Shown: piece by piece, positions 16,822 through 24,350 of the stretch | Numbering within the stretch: position 1 is the stretch's first letter | Layout of the letters: every line of letters begins with the position of its first letter | Assembly (NCBI GenBank): GCA_002314775.1 | Contig: DCHE01000088.1 | Location: 94,386 to 144,155 of the forward strand | Length of the DNA stretch: 49,770 bases | Reading direction: 5' to 3' | Origin: Lachnospiraceae bacterium UBA1760 | Lineage (GTDB): Bacteria > Bacillota > Clostridia > Lachnospirales > Lachnospiraceae | Notes under the pieces: model-generated | Database searches by the model: none | What the model was told of the DNA's origin: nothing | What the model saw: only the letters and a program-made list of their open reading frames with translations | Position numbers and translations under genes: made by a program

Positions 16822-19503
16822 ATGAAGACAAAGAACATGAAAAAGTATATATTTGCTTTCATGGGAATATTCCTTGTGGCATTTTTAGCAATAGTATATG
16901 TAATGAATGTTCGTGCGGATGAAGAAAAAGATACACTTGTACCAGAATCAACACACATAAGCGATGTAGAAGTAGAGAAGGCAACTCTTATTATTGGTTC
17001 ACACCTTATATATATTGGCTGCTTAAATGATGAATTATATGAAATTGCTCAGGCTTCGGCAGAGACATTTTCACAGCATAACATTTACTATAAGTCAGAG
17101 CTTGCGGGTGGAACCTGGTACGAGATATCATCAGCCTCATCAATAGCAGATATTACAAATCAGGGAACACCGGTTTCGAGAAGCGTGATTGAGGAACTTC
17201 CACTTACACATCACACAAAGTCAAACGGTAAGACCTATGACCTTGTAAATGGCGGAACAGTTAGTATTTTCGATATTAATAATCCATATAATCTTGCAGA
17301 TATGGAAGAGCTTCAGCCATTATATCTCAGATATCAGGTTATGCTTAACCTGGATAATCCAAATGAAGAGGATGAAAAGAACAAAGAACTTCTCAGAGCA
17401 TTTTTCGCAGAGGATATGAAGCAAAATAAGGTTACTTCATATCTTGAAACTGGTGAGGAATATATAAGCTATGAGGAAGACACAATAATAACCGACTGCG
17501 AGGAGGGAATCGCAGGACTTCAGAAGTACTACGATTCGTTAAATCCTGATTCAGATTCGGTACGAAGAGAAGTAGTTATGAAGGTTATGGAAGCGGTAGA
17601 TGCAACCAGAAGAGCCGACATAATGGAGAAGCTTGACACCTTACTTACAGAACTCTCAGAGGATGTACAGCATGCCTCAACACATACTGTAGGCGGTGGC
17701 GAAGAGGAAGAAGAATCAGAAGAAAAGAATGAATTTGGAGTGGACAGTGAGCTTGTTGAGGCAATAGCTGAGGCTCAGAATAATGTTCAGACAAGCCATA
17801 TTAAGTATTCCTCAAATGCATTAAAGCTTGATGGTACAATTCTTGGTGATGAGAATTATAACTTAAGTGACAGCCTTATAGATGCAGCTAAGAATTCGGA
17901 TACTACAAAGTGTGGTAAGATAACAGACAAAATTGGAAACCTCTTCAATGTAAGAGACAGTATAATTAAGAATGCAGCAAATGAGCTCAGCTATATTGAT
18001 GACAGCCTTATTGGTAATGCGAGAAATGCATATAAGGCAGCCTTAAAGAGTGGAAAGTCTGATGATTACAAGGCTGCTGCAAAGGCAGGAGCTAGTGACA
18101 TTGAGCTGAATCAGTATCTTGAGATATCAAAGAGTAACATTAATGCAGTAAGAACAGAGTACCAGTTTGTAGTAAAGGCTAAGGCAATCAGAATGGATAA
18201 TGCTGAAGCACAAAGATACGTTATAAGTCTTCTTGATACAACTGATGAGCTTAGAAGCGAGATTCCAAACGACGCTCTTAAGAGTGGGGCAAATGAAACT
18301 GTTGATGCATTTGAACAGTGGATTAAATCATTTCTAGCAGAGCTTGTAAATAATGGAACAAGCCAGAACGAGATGGGCCAGCTTCAGTCAGAAAAGGATG
18401 AACTCCTTACAAAGAAGCAGGATGCAATCGACCATAATGATTACAGTGAGGCAAACAGACTTCAGGCACTTATTGATGCAAAGGATCAGCAGATTGATGA
18501 TCTTGAGGCTGACTATCAGGCAATCATTACATCAGATACAGCTACTCCTTCAGAGAAGGCAATGGCAGCTGCTAACATGCAGTCACAGACAGCTGGATCT
18601 GCAGCACTTAATATTGCGAATTCAGCAGTTGAAACTATCCAAAGCGGAAGCTTAGATGGCTTGTCAGAGAATCTTGATGCACTTGATGCACTTCTTATCA
18701 GCAACGGACCTCTTGTTTACAGTGCTTTATCAGACATAAAGGATGCACTTAAGGCATCAGGAATCGGAAGCTCAGGAACGGGTTCGGGTTCAGGAACGGG
18801 TTCAGGTTCAGGAACAGGCACAGGTTCAGGCTCGGGCACAGGTTCAGGCTCAGACGGTAAGAATAACGGTTCAGGAAATGAATATGCAGACCTTCTCAAT
18901 AAGACAGATGGTCTTTTACTCAGAGCGGAGGATGCACTTAGCAGCCAGGGTCTTTCAACTAGCGAGATTGAAGATTTAATTAAAGAATTATTTGGAAAGA
19001 GCTTCCTTAATCTTTCAGATGAGGACAGACTCTCAGTGGTACTCGCAATTGAGTGGTACGGCGAGATTAAAAACAATAATAAGATTAAAGATCTTGCAGC
19101 TGACTATGCAGATGTAATGCTCAGCCAGAAATCAAAATATGCATTCGTTAAACTGACAACCACATTGACGGAATATGCTTCAGCGAAGAATGTTTCGGTT
19201 TGTGCAGGATACAGATACATATTTGATGACAGTAAGATGAGAGTAACTCTCCAAAAGAGAGCAAAATTCTACGAATTTGTCACAAATAGTAAGCAGGTTA
19301 GAAATAATGATGGAACAGTGGAGCTTGAAAAAGACATTTTATTCCAAAATTATCTATATATTCCTTCAGATTATGTTTATGATACCTTCGGATATCAGAC
19401 AGAGTATATTGATGAGGGAACAGTAGCACTTCTCTATGATTCAGCAATACAGGAGAAATCAGAAGAGGTCTACAACGAAATGATGGAACGAGGAGGTAAC
19501 TAA
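16822..19503 (+). CDS. Large exported or membrane-anchored helical protein with Gly-Ser-Thr linker
   Basis: An 893-residue protein with AAAGGAGG before the ATG and an N-terminal signal or anchor (about 8-29). The following 230 residues are mixed alpha/beta. A long helical region (about 230-640) includes a charged coiled coil around LQSEKDELLTKKQDAIDHND. A low-complexity GSG/GTG linker covers about 650-685, and a C-terminal domain of about 190 residues ends without LPXTG or another wall-sorting signal. I do not recognise the family. Its stop codon touches the start of the DUF4255 gene, so it is co-transcribed with the tail genes. A surface or wall-facing component of the CIS envelope module is the simplest idea. 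Confidence 0.65.
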   Translation: MKTKNMKKYIFAFMGIFLVAFLAIVYVMNVRADEEKDTLVPESTHISDVEVEKATLIIGSHLIYIGCLNDELYEIAQASAETFSQHNIYYKSELAGGTWYEISSASSIADITNQGTPVSRSVIEELPLTHHTKSNGKTYDLVNGGTVSIFDINNPYNLADMEELQPLYLRYQVMLNLDNPNEEDEKNKELLRAFFAEDMKQNKVTSYLETGEEYISYEEDTIITDCEEGIAGLQKYYDSLNPDSDSVRREVVMKVMEAVDATRRADIMEKLDTLLTELSEDVQHASTHTVGGGEEEEESEEKNEFGVDSELVEAIAEAQNNVQTSHIKYSSNALKLDGTILGDENYNLSDSLIDAAKNSDTTKCGKITDKIGNLFNVRDSIIKNAANELSYIDDSLIGNARNAYKAALKSGKSDDYKAAAKAGASDIELNQYLEISKSNINAVRTEYQFVVKAKAIRMDNAEAQRYVISLLDTTDELRSEIPNDALKSGANETVDAFEQWIKSFLAELVNNGTSQNEMGQLQSEKDELLTKKQDAIDHNDYSEANRLQALIDAKDQQIDDLEADYQAIITSDTATPSEKAMAAANMQSQTAGSAALNIANSAVETIQSGSLDGLSENLDALDALLISNGPLVYSALSDIKDALKASGIGSSGTGSGSGTGSGSGTGTGSGSGTGSGSDGKNNGSGNEYADLLNKTDGLLLRAEDALSSQGLSTSEIEDLIKELFGKSFLNLSDEDRLSVVLAIEWYGEIKNNNKIKDLAADYADVMLSQKSKYAFVKLTTTLTEYASAKNVSVCAGYRYIFDDSKMRVTLQKRAKFYEFVTNSKQVRNNDGTVELEKDILFQNYLYIPSDYVYDTFGYQTEYIDEGTVALLYDSAIQEKSEEVYNEMMERGGN
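18772..18859 (+). repeat. GSG/GTG-encoding low-complexity tract
   Basis: Repeated 6- to 18-base units (ggttcaggttcaggaacgg-like) encode alternating Gly-Ser-Gly and Gly-Thr-Gly, about 30 residues in all. The tract forms a flexible linker between the helical region and the C-terminal domain of the 893-residue protein. It is a likely site of length variation. Confidence 0.8.
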
Positions 19504-20082
19504 ATGGCAGATTATACAATAATATCTGATGTTAGTCAGCACATAGTGAAGACGCTTAGAGAAAAGATGTGTCCAGAGCCAATACCTTCACCAAACAACA
19601 TCGAAATATCATCACCAGCATCCCAGGATGTTGACTATATTGTTGGTCTCTACCTCTACGAGATAATTGAAGAGGGACAGATTGCCAGACCAGCAATGAT
19701 GACAAACGGCAGCGTTCAATTACAAAAGCCACCTAATCCGTATAGCTTATACTATATGGTATTTATAAATGGTTCTTCCCAGATGGGACTTAAGGCCCCA
19801 GATATCCAAAAGATCATAGGAAGAATAGCACAGATTGTAAGTGATAACAATTCAGTGCGACCAAGCCAGCTTCAGCCGTGGTTAAACGCGGATGAGCCTC
19901 CAATAGTACTATCTCAAGCGAAGATAAGTCTGGAGCAGAAGGTGCGAGTTTGGCAGGCAATCAACAAGCCTTATCAGATAAGTCTTTTCTATAAGGCGGC
20001 ACCAGTATTCCTGTCAAGCGAGATTGTAGTAAATCCACCAAGAGTAGTGGATGCATCATTTGGTTTGAAGTCTATGTATTAG
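19504..20082 (+). CDS. DUF4255 (Pvc16/Afp16-like) tail terminator cap protein
   Basis: A 192-residue protein whose N-terminal 180 residues match the DUF4255 pattern: opening ISDVSQHIVKTLRE, IEISSPASQ, VGLYLYEIIEE, LYYMVFINGSS, IIGRIAQIVSDN and KVRVWQAINKPYQISLFYKAA. In extracellular contractile injection systems this family (Afp16/Pvc16) caps the end of the tube and sheath distal to the baseplate and stops elongation. The ATG follows directly on the previous stop codon, with the ribosome binding site (GGAGG) inside the upstream gene. The length is normal for the core domain. Confidence 0.85.
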   Translation: MADYTIISDVSQHIVKTLREKMCPEPIPSPNNIEISSPASQDVDYIVGLYLYEIIEEGQIARPAMMTNGSVQLQKPPNPYSLYYMVFINGSSQMGLKAPDIQKIIGRIAQIVSDNNSVRPSQLQPWLNADEPPIVLSQAKISLEQKVRVWQAINKPYQISLFYKAAPVFLSSEIVVNPPRVVDASFGLKSMY

Positions 20083-20103
20083 GAAGGGAGGAGTAATTAC
20101 TAG

Positions 20104-20829
20104 GTGGAAGAAATTGAAATCAGACATCGTCTTGATTTGGTTGTAAGACTTCTCGATGCCACAACAGGTAAAAGTGTTAATGAAAGAGATGTAAACTTTT
20201 TTGAGGGTGACAAAAGAATACCAATAGTAATAAAAAGCGACGGTATGATTATTATTCTCAATACTGACAGAGTTAACACAGTATTATCAGTAAAGGTCAG
20301 AGGATATGAAACGGCTAGTATCATCGTTGAATATGGTGAATCGAAGCAGACATTCCAGGAAAGAGACCTATATTTGATACCTGAGGGCAATGGCTATCAA
20401 AGAGATAGTTTCCTTACAATATGCGGTGAGATGGAGGGCATAGAGCTCATAGATGCCATCTCAGTAGACGTGAAGGACAGAACAATCCTAAGCTTCGATA
20501 CAAGAAAGAACATTCTTCAATATCTTGGCTCAGAGCTTATGGAGAAGGATTATGGAATCTTTCATAAAGAAGAAATGACTTTTGAAAGCTTCCGAATCAG
20601 AAGGCGTGTAAACGAAACGGCTGTTTTGATTGAAAAGCCTTTATCTGAACCTTATTCAATCAAGGACGCAATTGTCAGAATTGTAAAAGGAATGGTATAT
20701 CCCGGCGGCCGGTACCTCCTTAGGGTAAGAAATGACGGGACAAAGGTTGTGTATATAGTTAGATATATTAAAGATGGCACGACCTATTTCAAAGAGATTG
20801 ACTTTCACAAATGTGAAGGGAGGTTGTAA
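20104..20829 (+). CDS. Beta-rich CIS-locus protein, unknown family
   Basis: A 241-residue soluble protein. It starts at a GTG with GGGAGGAG about 12 bases upstream, a rather long spacing. The first 90 residues (LDLVVRLLDATTGKSV, VKVRGYETASIIVEYG) look like a carboxypeptidase-regulatory/Ig-type beta sandwich. The rest is also predicted beta-rich and contains YPGGRYLLRVRNDGTKV. Genes of similar size between the cap and PAAR-like genes occur in several CIS loci, but I cannot name this one. It ends 5 bases before the PAAR-like gene, so a tail component or adaptor is likely. Confidence 0.6.
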   Translation: MEEIEIRHRLDLVVRLLDATTGKSVNERDVNFFEGDKRIPIVIKSDGMIIILNTDRVNTVLSVKVRGYETASIIVEYGESKQTFQERDLYLIPEGNGYQRDSFLTICGEMEGIELIDAISVDVKDRTILSFDTRKNILQYLGSELMEKDYGIFHKEEMTFESFRIRRRVNETAVLIEKPLSEPYSIKDAIVRIVKGMVYPGGRYLLRVRNDGTKVVYIVRYIKDGTTYFKEIDFHKCEGRL

Positions 20830-20834
20830 AGCGG

Positions 20835-21221
20835 ATGGCTCTTTATGCAACAACAGGAACCCAGTGTCTTTGTTCATTTGGAACTGCTCCTGCAGCTCTG
20901 AATGCTACGCAGCAGACGACGGTAATGATGCAGAGTAAACCGGTGGCAACAATACTTGATTGCCAGCCCAACACAAACATCCCACCATTTGCAATGTGTA
21001 CCTCACTTGCAAATCCTGCAGTAGCAGCCGCTACGGCAGCGGCACTTGGAGTATTAACTCCTCAGCCTTGTACCCTGGTTCCAGCAGGAACCTGGATCCC
21101 GACACAACAGAAGGTCATGGCTTGTAATAAGCCGTGCTTAATGACTGACAGCACACTTATGTGTGCATATGCCGGACAAATAAAGATGACAGTTCCGGGA
21201 CAGTCAGGTGTGTTACAATAA
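20835..21221 (+). CDS. DUF4280 PAAR-like protein (spike tip candidate)
   Basis: A 128-residue protein with the DUF4280 pattern: CLCSFGTAPAALNATQ near the start, PVATILDCQPNTNIPPFAMC in the middle, GVLTPQPC, then CNKPCLMTDSTLMCAYAGQI. Eight cysteines are present, spaced as in this PAAR-like family. PAAR domains bind a metal ion and sharpen the spike of contractile injection systems, and can carry cargo. DUF4280 proteins commonly occur next to sheath genes in CIS loci. No extension is fused to it, so any effector must be delivered another way. Confidence 0.85.
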   Translation: MALYATTGTQCLCSFGTAPAALNATQQTTVMMQSKPVATILDCQPNTNIPPFAMCTSLANPAVAAATAAALGVLTPQPCTLVPAGTWIPTQQKVMACNKPCLMTDSTLMCAYAGQIKMTVPGQSGVLQ

Positions 21222-21230
21222 GCATGTAAA

Positions 21231-21299
21231 GATTAATCAATTAATTAATTAATAAATTAATTAAAAAATTAATTAAAAAATTAATTAATGATTTAATCA
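21231..21299. repeat. Array of TTAATTAA palindromes with 12-base period before the sheath gene
   Basis: A 69-base stretch made only of A and T in its core carries TTAATTAA at 21241, 21245, 21257, 21269 and 21281. The last four are exactly 12 bases apart. The ends, GATTAA and TTAATC, are also complementary, so the RNA could fold into a long A-U hairpin. It lies between the PAAR-like and sheath genes, where expression must step up sharply. It may be an operator array, a processing site or an AT-rich UP-like element. Confidence 0.7.
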
Positions 21300-21348
21300 G
21301 AAAAATCAAATTATCAAAGTATTAAAGAAGTAGAAAGGGGACAAACAA

Positions 21349-23049
21349 ATGGCAGAATATTTTTCACCAGGAGTATATGTAGAAGAGTATGATAACTCTC
21401 CACGTTCAATTGAAGGCGTTGGAACTTCAACAGCAGGTTTTATCGGACTTGCAGAAAAAGGTGCAGCAGTTGGCGCACCAGCACTTGTAACAAGTATGAG
21501 AAGCTTTACTCATCAGTTCGGAGGAGCTTTAAGCGAGTTCGAGTATGGCGAGTATCGTTACCTTGCAAACAGCGTTGAGCAGTTCTTTGCAAACGGTGGA
21601 ACACGTTGTTTCGTATCACGTGTTATTCCAGCAGATGCTAAGAAGGCAACAGTAAAGAAGGGTATCCTTACAATTACTGCAGCTAACGAAGGTAAGTGGG
21701 GTAATAAGATTCAGGTTACTGTTGATTCGGTAGCTAAGAAGAAGATGCAGATCGTTGGAAAGAACGGTGATGCATACGTTGCTAAGTCAGTAGATGGCTT
21801 CCGTGAGGGAGATATCGTAGTAGTTAAGAGCACATACAACAAGATCGCAAGCATCTTTGAGAACACTGTAACATTCGAGAAGCCTTTCAAGGAGGATATC
21901 GTTGATACATCTATCGTTCCAAAGACAGTTGTAAACCTTGTTGAGACAGATATCAGCGTTCGTTACAATGATGAGGCTGAGAGCTTCAAGGGACTTAGCT
22001 TAAACCCAGCTAATCCAAACTACTTTGCTTACAAGCTTGCAAACAGTGAGCTCGTTACAGTAGAGGTAGAGAAGACAGATAAGGTTGGTAACCCAGCAGA
22101 GCTTATCCTTGGTGCTAACAATGTAAGTGGTGTATTCACACTTGCAGGTGGTACAAACGGAAGCATTTCAAAGGTTACAGCAGCAACATTTATCGGTGAG
22201 GACAATGGTCCTGGCGCTCGTACAGGTCTTGCAGCATTTGTTGAGAACACAAATGTTAGCATGCTTGCTATCCCAGGTGTTACAATTCCTGAGGTTGTAG
22301 TTGCTTTAGTTGCTCATTGTGAGAACTTAAAGAACAGATTTGCAGTAATTGATATGCCAAAGGATGCATTCAAGACAAAGGATCTTATCGAGTACCGTGA
22401 TATGGTTGACAGTACATACGCAGCTATGTATCATCCATGGGTTCAGGTTCTTGACCGTGCAACAAATCAGTCAGATTACATCCCACCTTCAGGTGCAGTT
22501 CTCGGAGTTTACTCAAGAACAGACATCAATCGTGGAGTACATAAGGCACCAGCAAATGAGACACTTTTCTGCACAGGCTTAAAGGTTAACTACACAGCAG
22601 CTGAGCAGGATATCTTAAATCCAGCTGGTATCAACTTAATCAGATCACTTCCTGGACAGGGAATCCGTATCTGGGGTGCTAGAACAGCTTCAAGCAACAG
22701 CCAGTTCAAGTACGTTAACGTTCGTAGATTATTCATCTACGTTGAGGAGTCTATCAAGGCTAACACTAACTGGGTTGTATTTGAGCCAAACGATGTTGCA
22801 TTATGGCAGAGAGTTCAGCTTACAGTTAATAATTTCTTAGAGGGAATGTGGAAAAATGGAATGCTCGCAGGCGCTTCAGCTGGTGAGGCCTTCTTCGTTG
22901 AAATCGGACCTTCTACAATGTCAAGAGATGATATTGCAAATGGTAGATTAATCTGTAATATTGGTATTGCTCCATCACGTCCAGCAGAGTTTGTTGTATT
23001 CCGTGTTACACAGCATACAGCAGAAGCAGGCGGAGCAGCAGAGGAATAA
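21349..23049 (+). CDS. Contractile tail sheath protein
   Basis: A 566-residue sheath subunit. The N-terminus has the classic FSPGVYVEEYDNSPRSIEGV and TAGFIGLAEKG, and VEQFFANGGTRCFVSRV follows. A variable insertion domain occupies about 100-260. The C-terminal half holds the conserved core: GPSTMSRDDIANGRL, GIAPSRPAEFVVFRV and WVVFEPND. It forms the contractile outer cylinder around the inner tube. The ATG is preceded by AAAGGGG. The codon choice is unlike the neighbours, with many CGT arginine codons, as expected for the most abundant product of the locus. Confidence 0.95.
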   Translation: MAEYFSPGVYVEEYDNSPRSIEGVGTSTAGFIGLAEKGAAVGAPALVTSMRSFTHQFGGALSEFEYGEYRYLANSVEQFFANGGTRCFVSRVIPADAKKATVKKGILTITAANEGKWGNKIQVTVDSVAKKKMQIVGKNGDAYVAKSVDGFREGDIVVVKSTYNKIASIFENTVTFEKPFKEDIVDTSIVPKTVVNLVETDISVRYNDEAESFKGLSLNPANPNYFAYKLANSELVTVEVEKTDKVGNPAELILGANNVSGVFTLAGGTNGSISKVTAATFIGEDNGPGARTGLAAFVENTNVSMLAIPGVTIPEVVVALVAHCENLKNRFAVIDMPKDAFKTKDLIEYRDMVDSTYAAMYHPWVQVLDRATNQSDYIPPSGAVLGVYSRTDINRGVHKAPANETLFCTGLKVNYTAAEQDILNPAGINLIRSLPGQGIRIWGARTASSNSQFKYVNVRRLFIYVEESIKANTNWVVFEPNDVALWQRVQLTVNNFLEGMWKNGMLAGASAGEAFFVEIGPSTMSRDDIANGRLICNIGIAPSRPAEFVVFRVTQHTAEAGGAAEE

Positions 23050-23074
23050 GAGGATAGGAAAGGAGTAAACGAAT

Positions 23075-23578
23075 ATGGCAACAGGAGTATATGATAACGG
23101 TAATGGACTTGCATATCCATTAACTAAAATGAACTTTATCGTTCAGGTTGATGGTGTTGATGGTTCAGCAGCTTTCAGTGAGGTTACAGGAATTGAAGCA
23201 TCTGTAGATGTAATCGAGTTCCGTCAGGGTAACGCAAACAGCCTTGCACCAGTTAAGATTCCAGGACTTGTTAAGCATGGTAATGTAACACTTAAGTTTG
23301 GTTACACATTAGACAATGCATTCAAGGCATGGTTACAGGAGTGTGTATCTGAGACAAGAGGACAGATGCCACGTTACAACGTTCAGATAGAGATGGTTGA
23401 CATCAACGGTGGAGCACCATCAGGAGCAGTTGCTACTAACGTAACAGGTTCAAGAATTTGGGTTCTCTCAAACGCTTGGGTTACAAAGTACACAGCACCA
23501 GACTTAAATGCACTTCAGAGTGAGGTTGCAATTGAGACAGTTGAGCTTGCATATGAGGAGCTTACAATTCCAAACTAA
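23075..23578 (+). CDS. Inner tube protein (gp19/Hcp-like tail tube)
   Basis: A 167-residue protein of the T4 gp19-type tube family: YPLTKMNFIVQVDG, AFSEVTGIEASVDVIEFRQGN, PGLVKHGNVTLKFGYT and a C-terminal VAIETVELAYEELTI. It stacks as hexameric rings inside the sheath and is expelled on contraction. It follows the sheath gene with AAAGGAG before the ATG and shares its bias to CGT codons. A strong hairpin follows the gene. Confidence 0.95.
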   Translation: MATGVYDNGNGLAYPLTKMNFIVQVDGVDGSAAFSEVTGIEASVDVIEFRQGNANSLAPVKIPGLVKHGNVTLKFGYTLDNAFKAWLQECVSETRGQMPRYNVQIEMVDINGGAPSGAVATNVTGSRIWVLSNAWVTKYTAPDLNALQSEVAIETVELAYEELTIPN

Positions 23579-23616
23579 GCATAATTAATAAGTATAGCTT
23601 AATAAATTTTCTAACT

Positions 23617-23644
23617 TATGCTGCGGAGATTTCTCCGCAGCATA
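23617..23644 (+). other. GC-rich hairpin after the tube gene
   Basis: A 13-base perfect inverted repeat (TATGCTGCGGAGA, then its complement) is separated by two bases; in RNA it would close with a 4-6 base loop. No U-run follows it on the + strand, so it is not a classical terminator. It more likely protects the 3' end of the abundant sheath-tube message, or causes partial termination so that downstream baseplate genes are made in smaller amounts. Confidence 0.75.
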
Positions 23645-23765
23645 GATTAGGATATAGGGTTAAGCAAAAATTGTTTATTTATATGAACCTGCAAGCTATA
23701 TTGTGAGCTGATATAAAGAGACAATTTCAGAATGATAATAGAAAAAGGTTAGTGAGGTAAAGGAT

Positions 23766-24128
23766 ATGGAAACAATATTTGAATTCACCCTTCCAAAGGG
23801 ATACGTAGATGGTAATGGAGAAGTGCACAGAAACGGAAAGATGCGACTTGCGACAGCTGCAGACGAGATAAGTGCAACAAGAGATCCAAGAGTATTATCA
23901 AACCCTTCGTATCTCACTATTGTAATACTTGGAAAGGTAGTGACAGAGCTTGAGGGACTTCCAATGGTAACTGCAGCGACAATTGAGAAGCTTTTTACTG
24001 CAGATATGGCATTCCTTCAGGATATGTACCAGAGAATAAATGATGTTGAACCACCAGTAATGCAGGTTGTTTGTCCACATTGTGGAGAGACTCATGAGGT
24101 GGCTATAAATTTTACCACAGAGGGATAA
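23766..24128 (+). CDS. Phage tail assembly protein (gpE-like chaperone) with C-terminal CPHC motif
   Basis: A 120-residue protein: IFEFTLPKGYVDGNGEVHRNGKMRLATAADEI, then ILGKVVTELEGLPMVTAATIEKL and DMAFLQDMYQRIN. This matches the phage tail assembly family found between tube and tape-measure genes. The last 25 residues hold CPHCGE, one half of a zinc-ribbon-like knuckle. Near the end of the gene the codons ATA AAT TTT form the heptamer A AAT TTT, a -1 slippery pattern, and a DUF6760 frame continues from it. Tail assembly chaperones of P2 and lambda use this type of frameshift. The zero-frame product is shown here. Confidence 0.85.
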   Translation: METIFEFTLPKGYVDGNGEVHRNGKMRLATAADEISATRDPRVLSNPSYLTIVILGKVVTELEGLPMVTAATIEKLFTADMAFLQDMYQRINDVEPPVMQVVCPHCGETHEVAINFTTEG

Positions 24129-24138
24129 AGCTTTATCC
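24107..24138 (+). promoter_or_regulatory. Candidate -1 programmed frameshift site with downstream palindrome
   Basis: The heptamer A AAT TTT (24107-24113) is in the correct phase for slippage into the -1 frame. After ten further bases comes a perfect 16-base palindrome GGATAAAGCTTTATCC (24123-24138), which in RNA could form a 6-base-pair stem with a 4-base loop. The zero-frame stop codon (24126-24128) lies within the palindrome. The -1 frame is open from 24098 to 24325 and encodes a recognisable DUF6760 domain that has no ATG, GTG or TTG before its conserved start. Confidence 0.6.
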
Positions 24139-24325
24139 GGTTGACGCCTTGTATCAGGAGGCAGCATTCATTTCCTATTATTTTCATTGGAGCAATGAGG
24201 AGGTTATGGGGATGGATCATGTAACAAGGCGCAGGTGGTGCAGAGAAATTTCTGAAATCCACAAACAAATTAATCCCTCAAAGAAGAGTAAAGAGAAGAG
24301 TATCTTAGATATGAAACCGGGCTGA
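24113..24325 (+). CDS. DUF6760-like small CIS protein, probably made by -1 frameshift
   Basis: This 70-codon frame reads YHRGIKLYPVDALYQEAAF, then ISYYFHWSNEEVMGMDHV, then TRRRWCREISEIHKQIN and a basic tail. The YP-x-D-x-L-Y-x-E-A-A-F, YYFHWS and RRRWCREI motifs match DUF6760, a small family found next to tail assembly genes in CIS clusters. No normal start codon precedes the conserved YPVD segment. The first is TTG at 24149, inside the domain and without a ribosome binding site, and an ATA overlaps the upstream stop. The best explanation is fusion to the upstream protein by -1 frameshift. An unusual ATA start coupled to the upstream stop is the alternative. Confidence 0.65.
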   Translation, partial: YHRGIKLYPVDALYQEAAFISYYFHWSNEEVMGMDHVTRRRWCREISEIHKQINPSKKSKEKSILDMKPG

Positions 24326-24350
24326 TAATAGATGAAAGGAGGCGTGCGAG

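Noticed and set aside
21231..21299. CRISPR array
   Set aside because: The units are 12-base AT palindromes without spacers of constant length, and no cas gene is nearby.
24123..24138. 16-base palindrome as a transcription terminator
   Set aside because: It has no U-run, lies inside overlapping coding frames and can form only a short A-U-rich stem. It is better considered as part of the frameshift site.
24149..24325. DUF6760 gene starting normally at TTG 24149
   Set aside because: This start lies inside the conserved domain, after the YPVDA segment, and has no ribosome binding site. It was kept only as an alternative.
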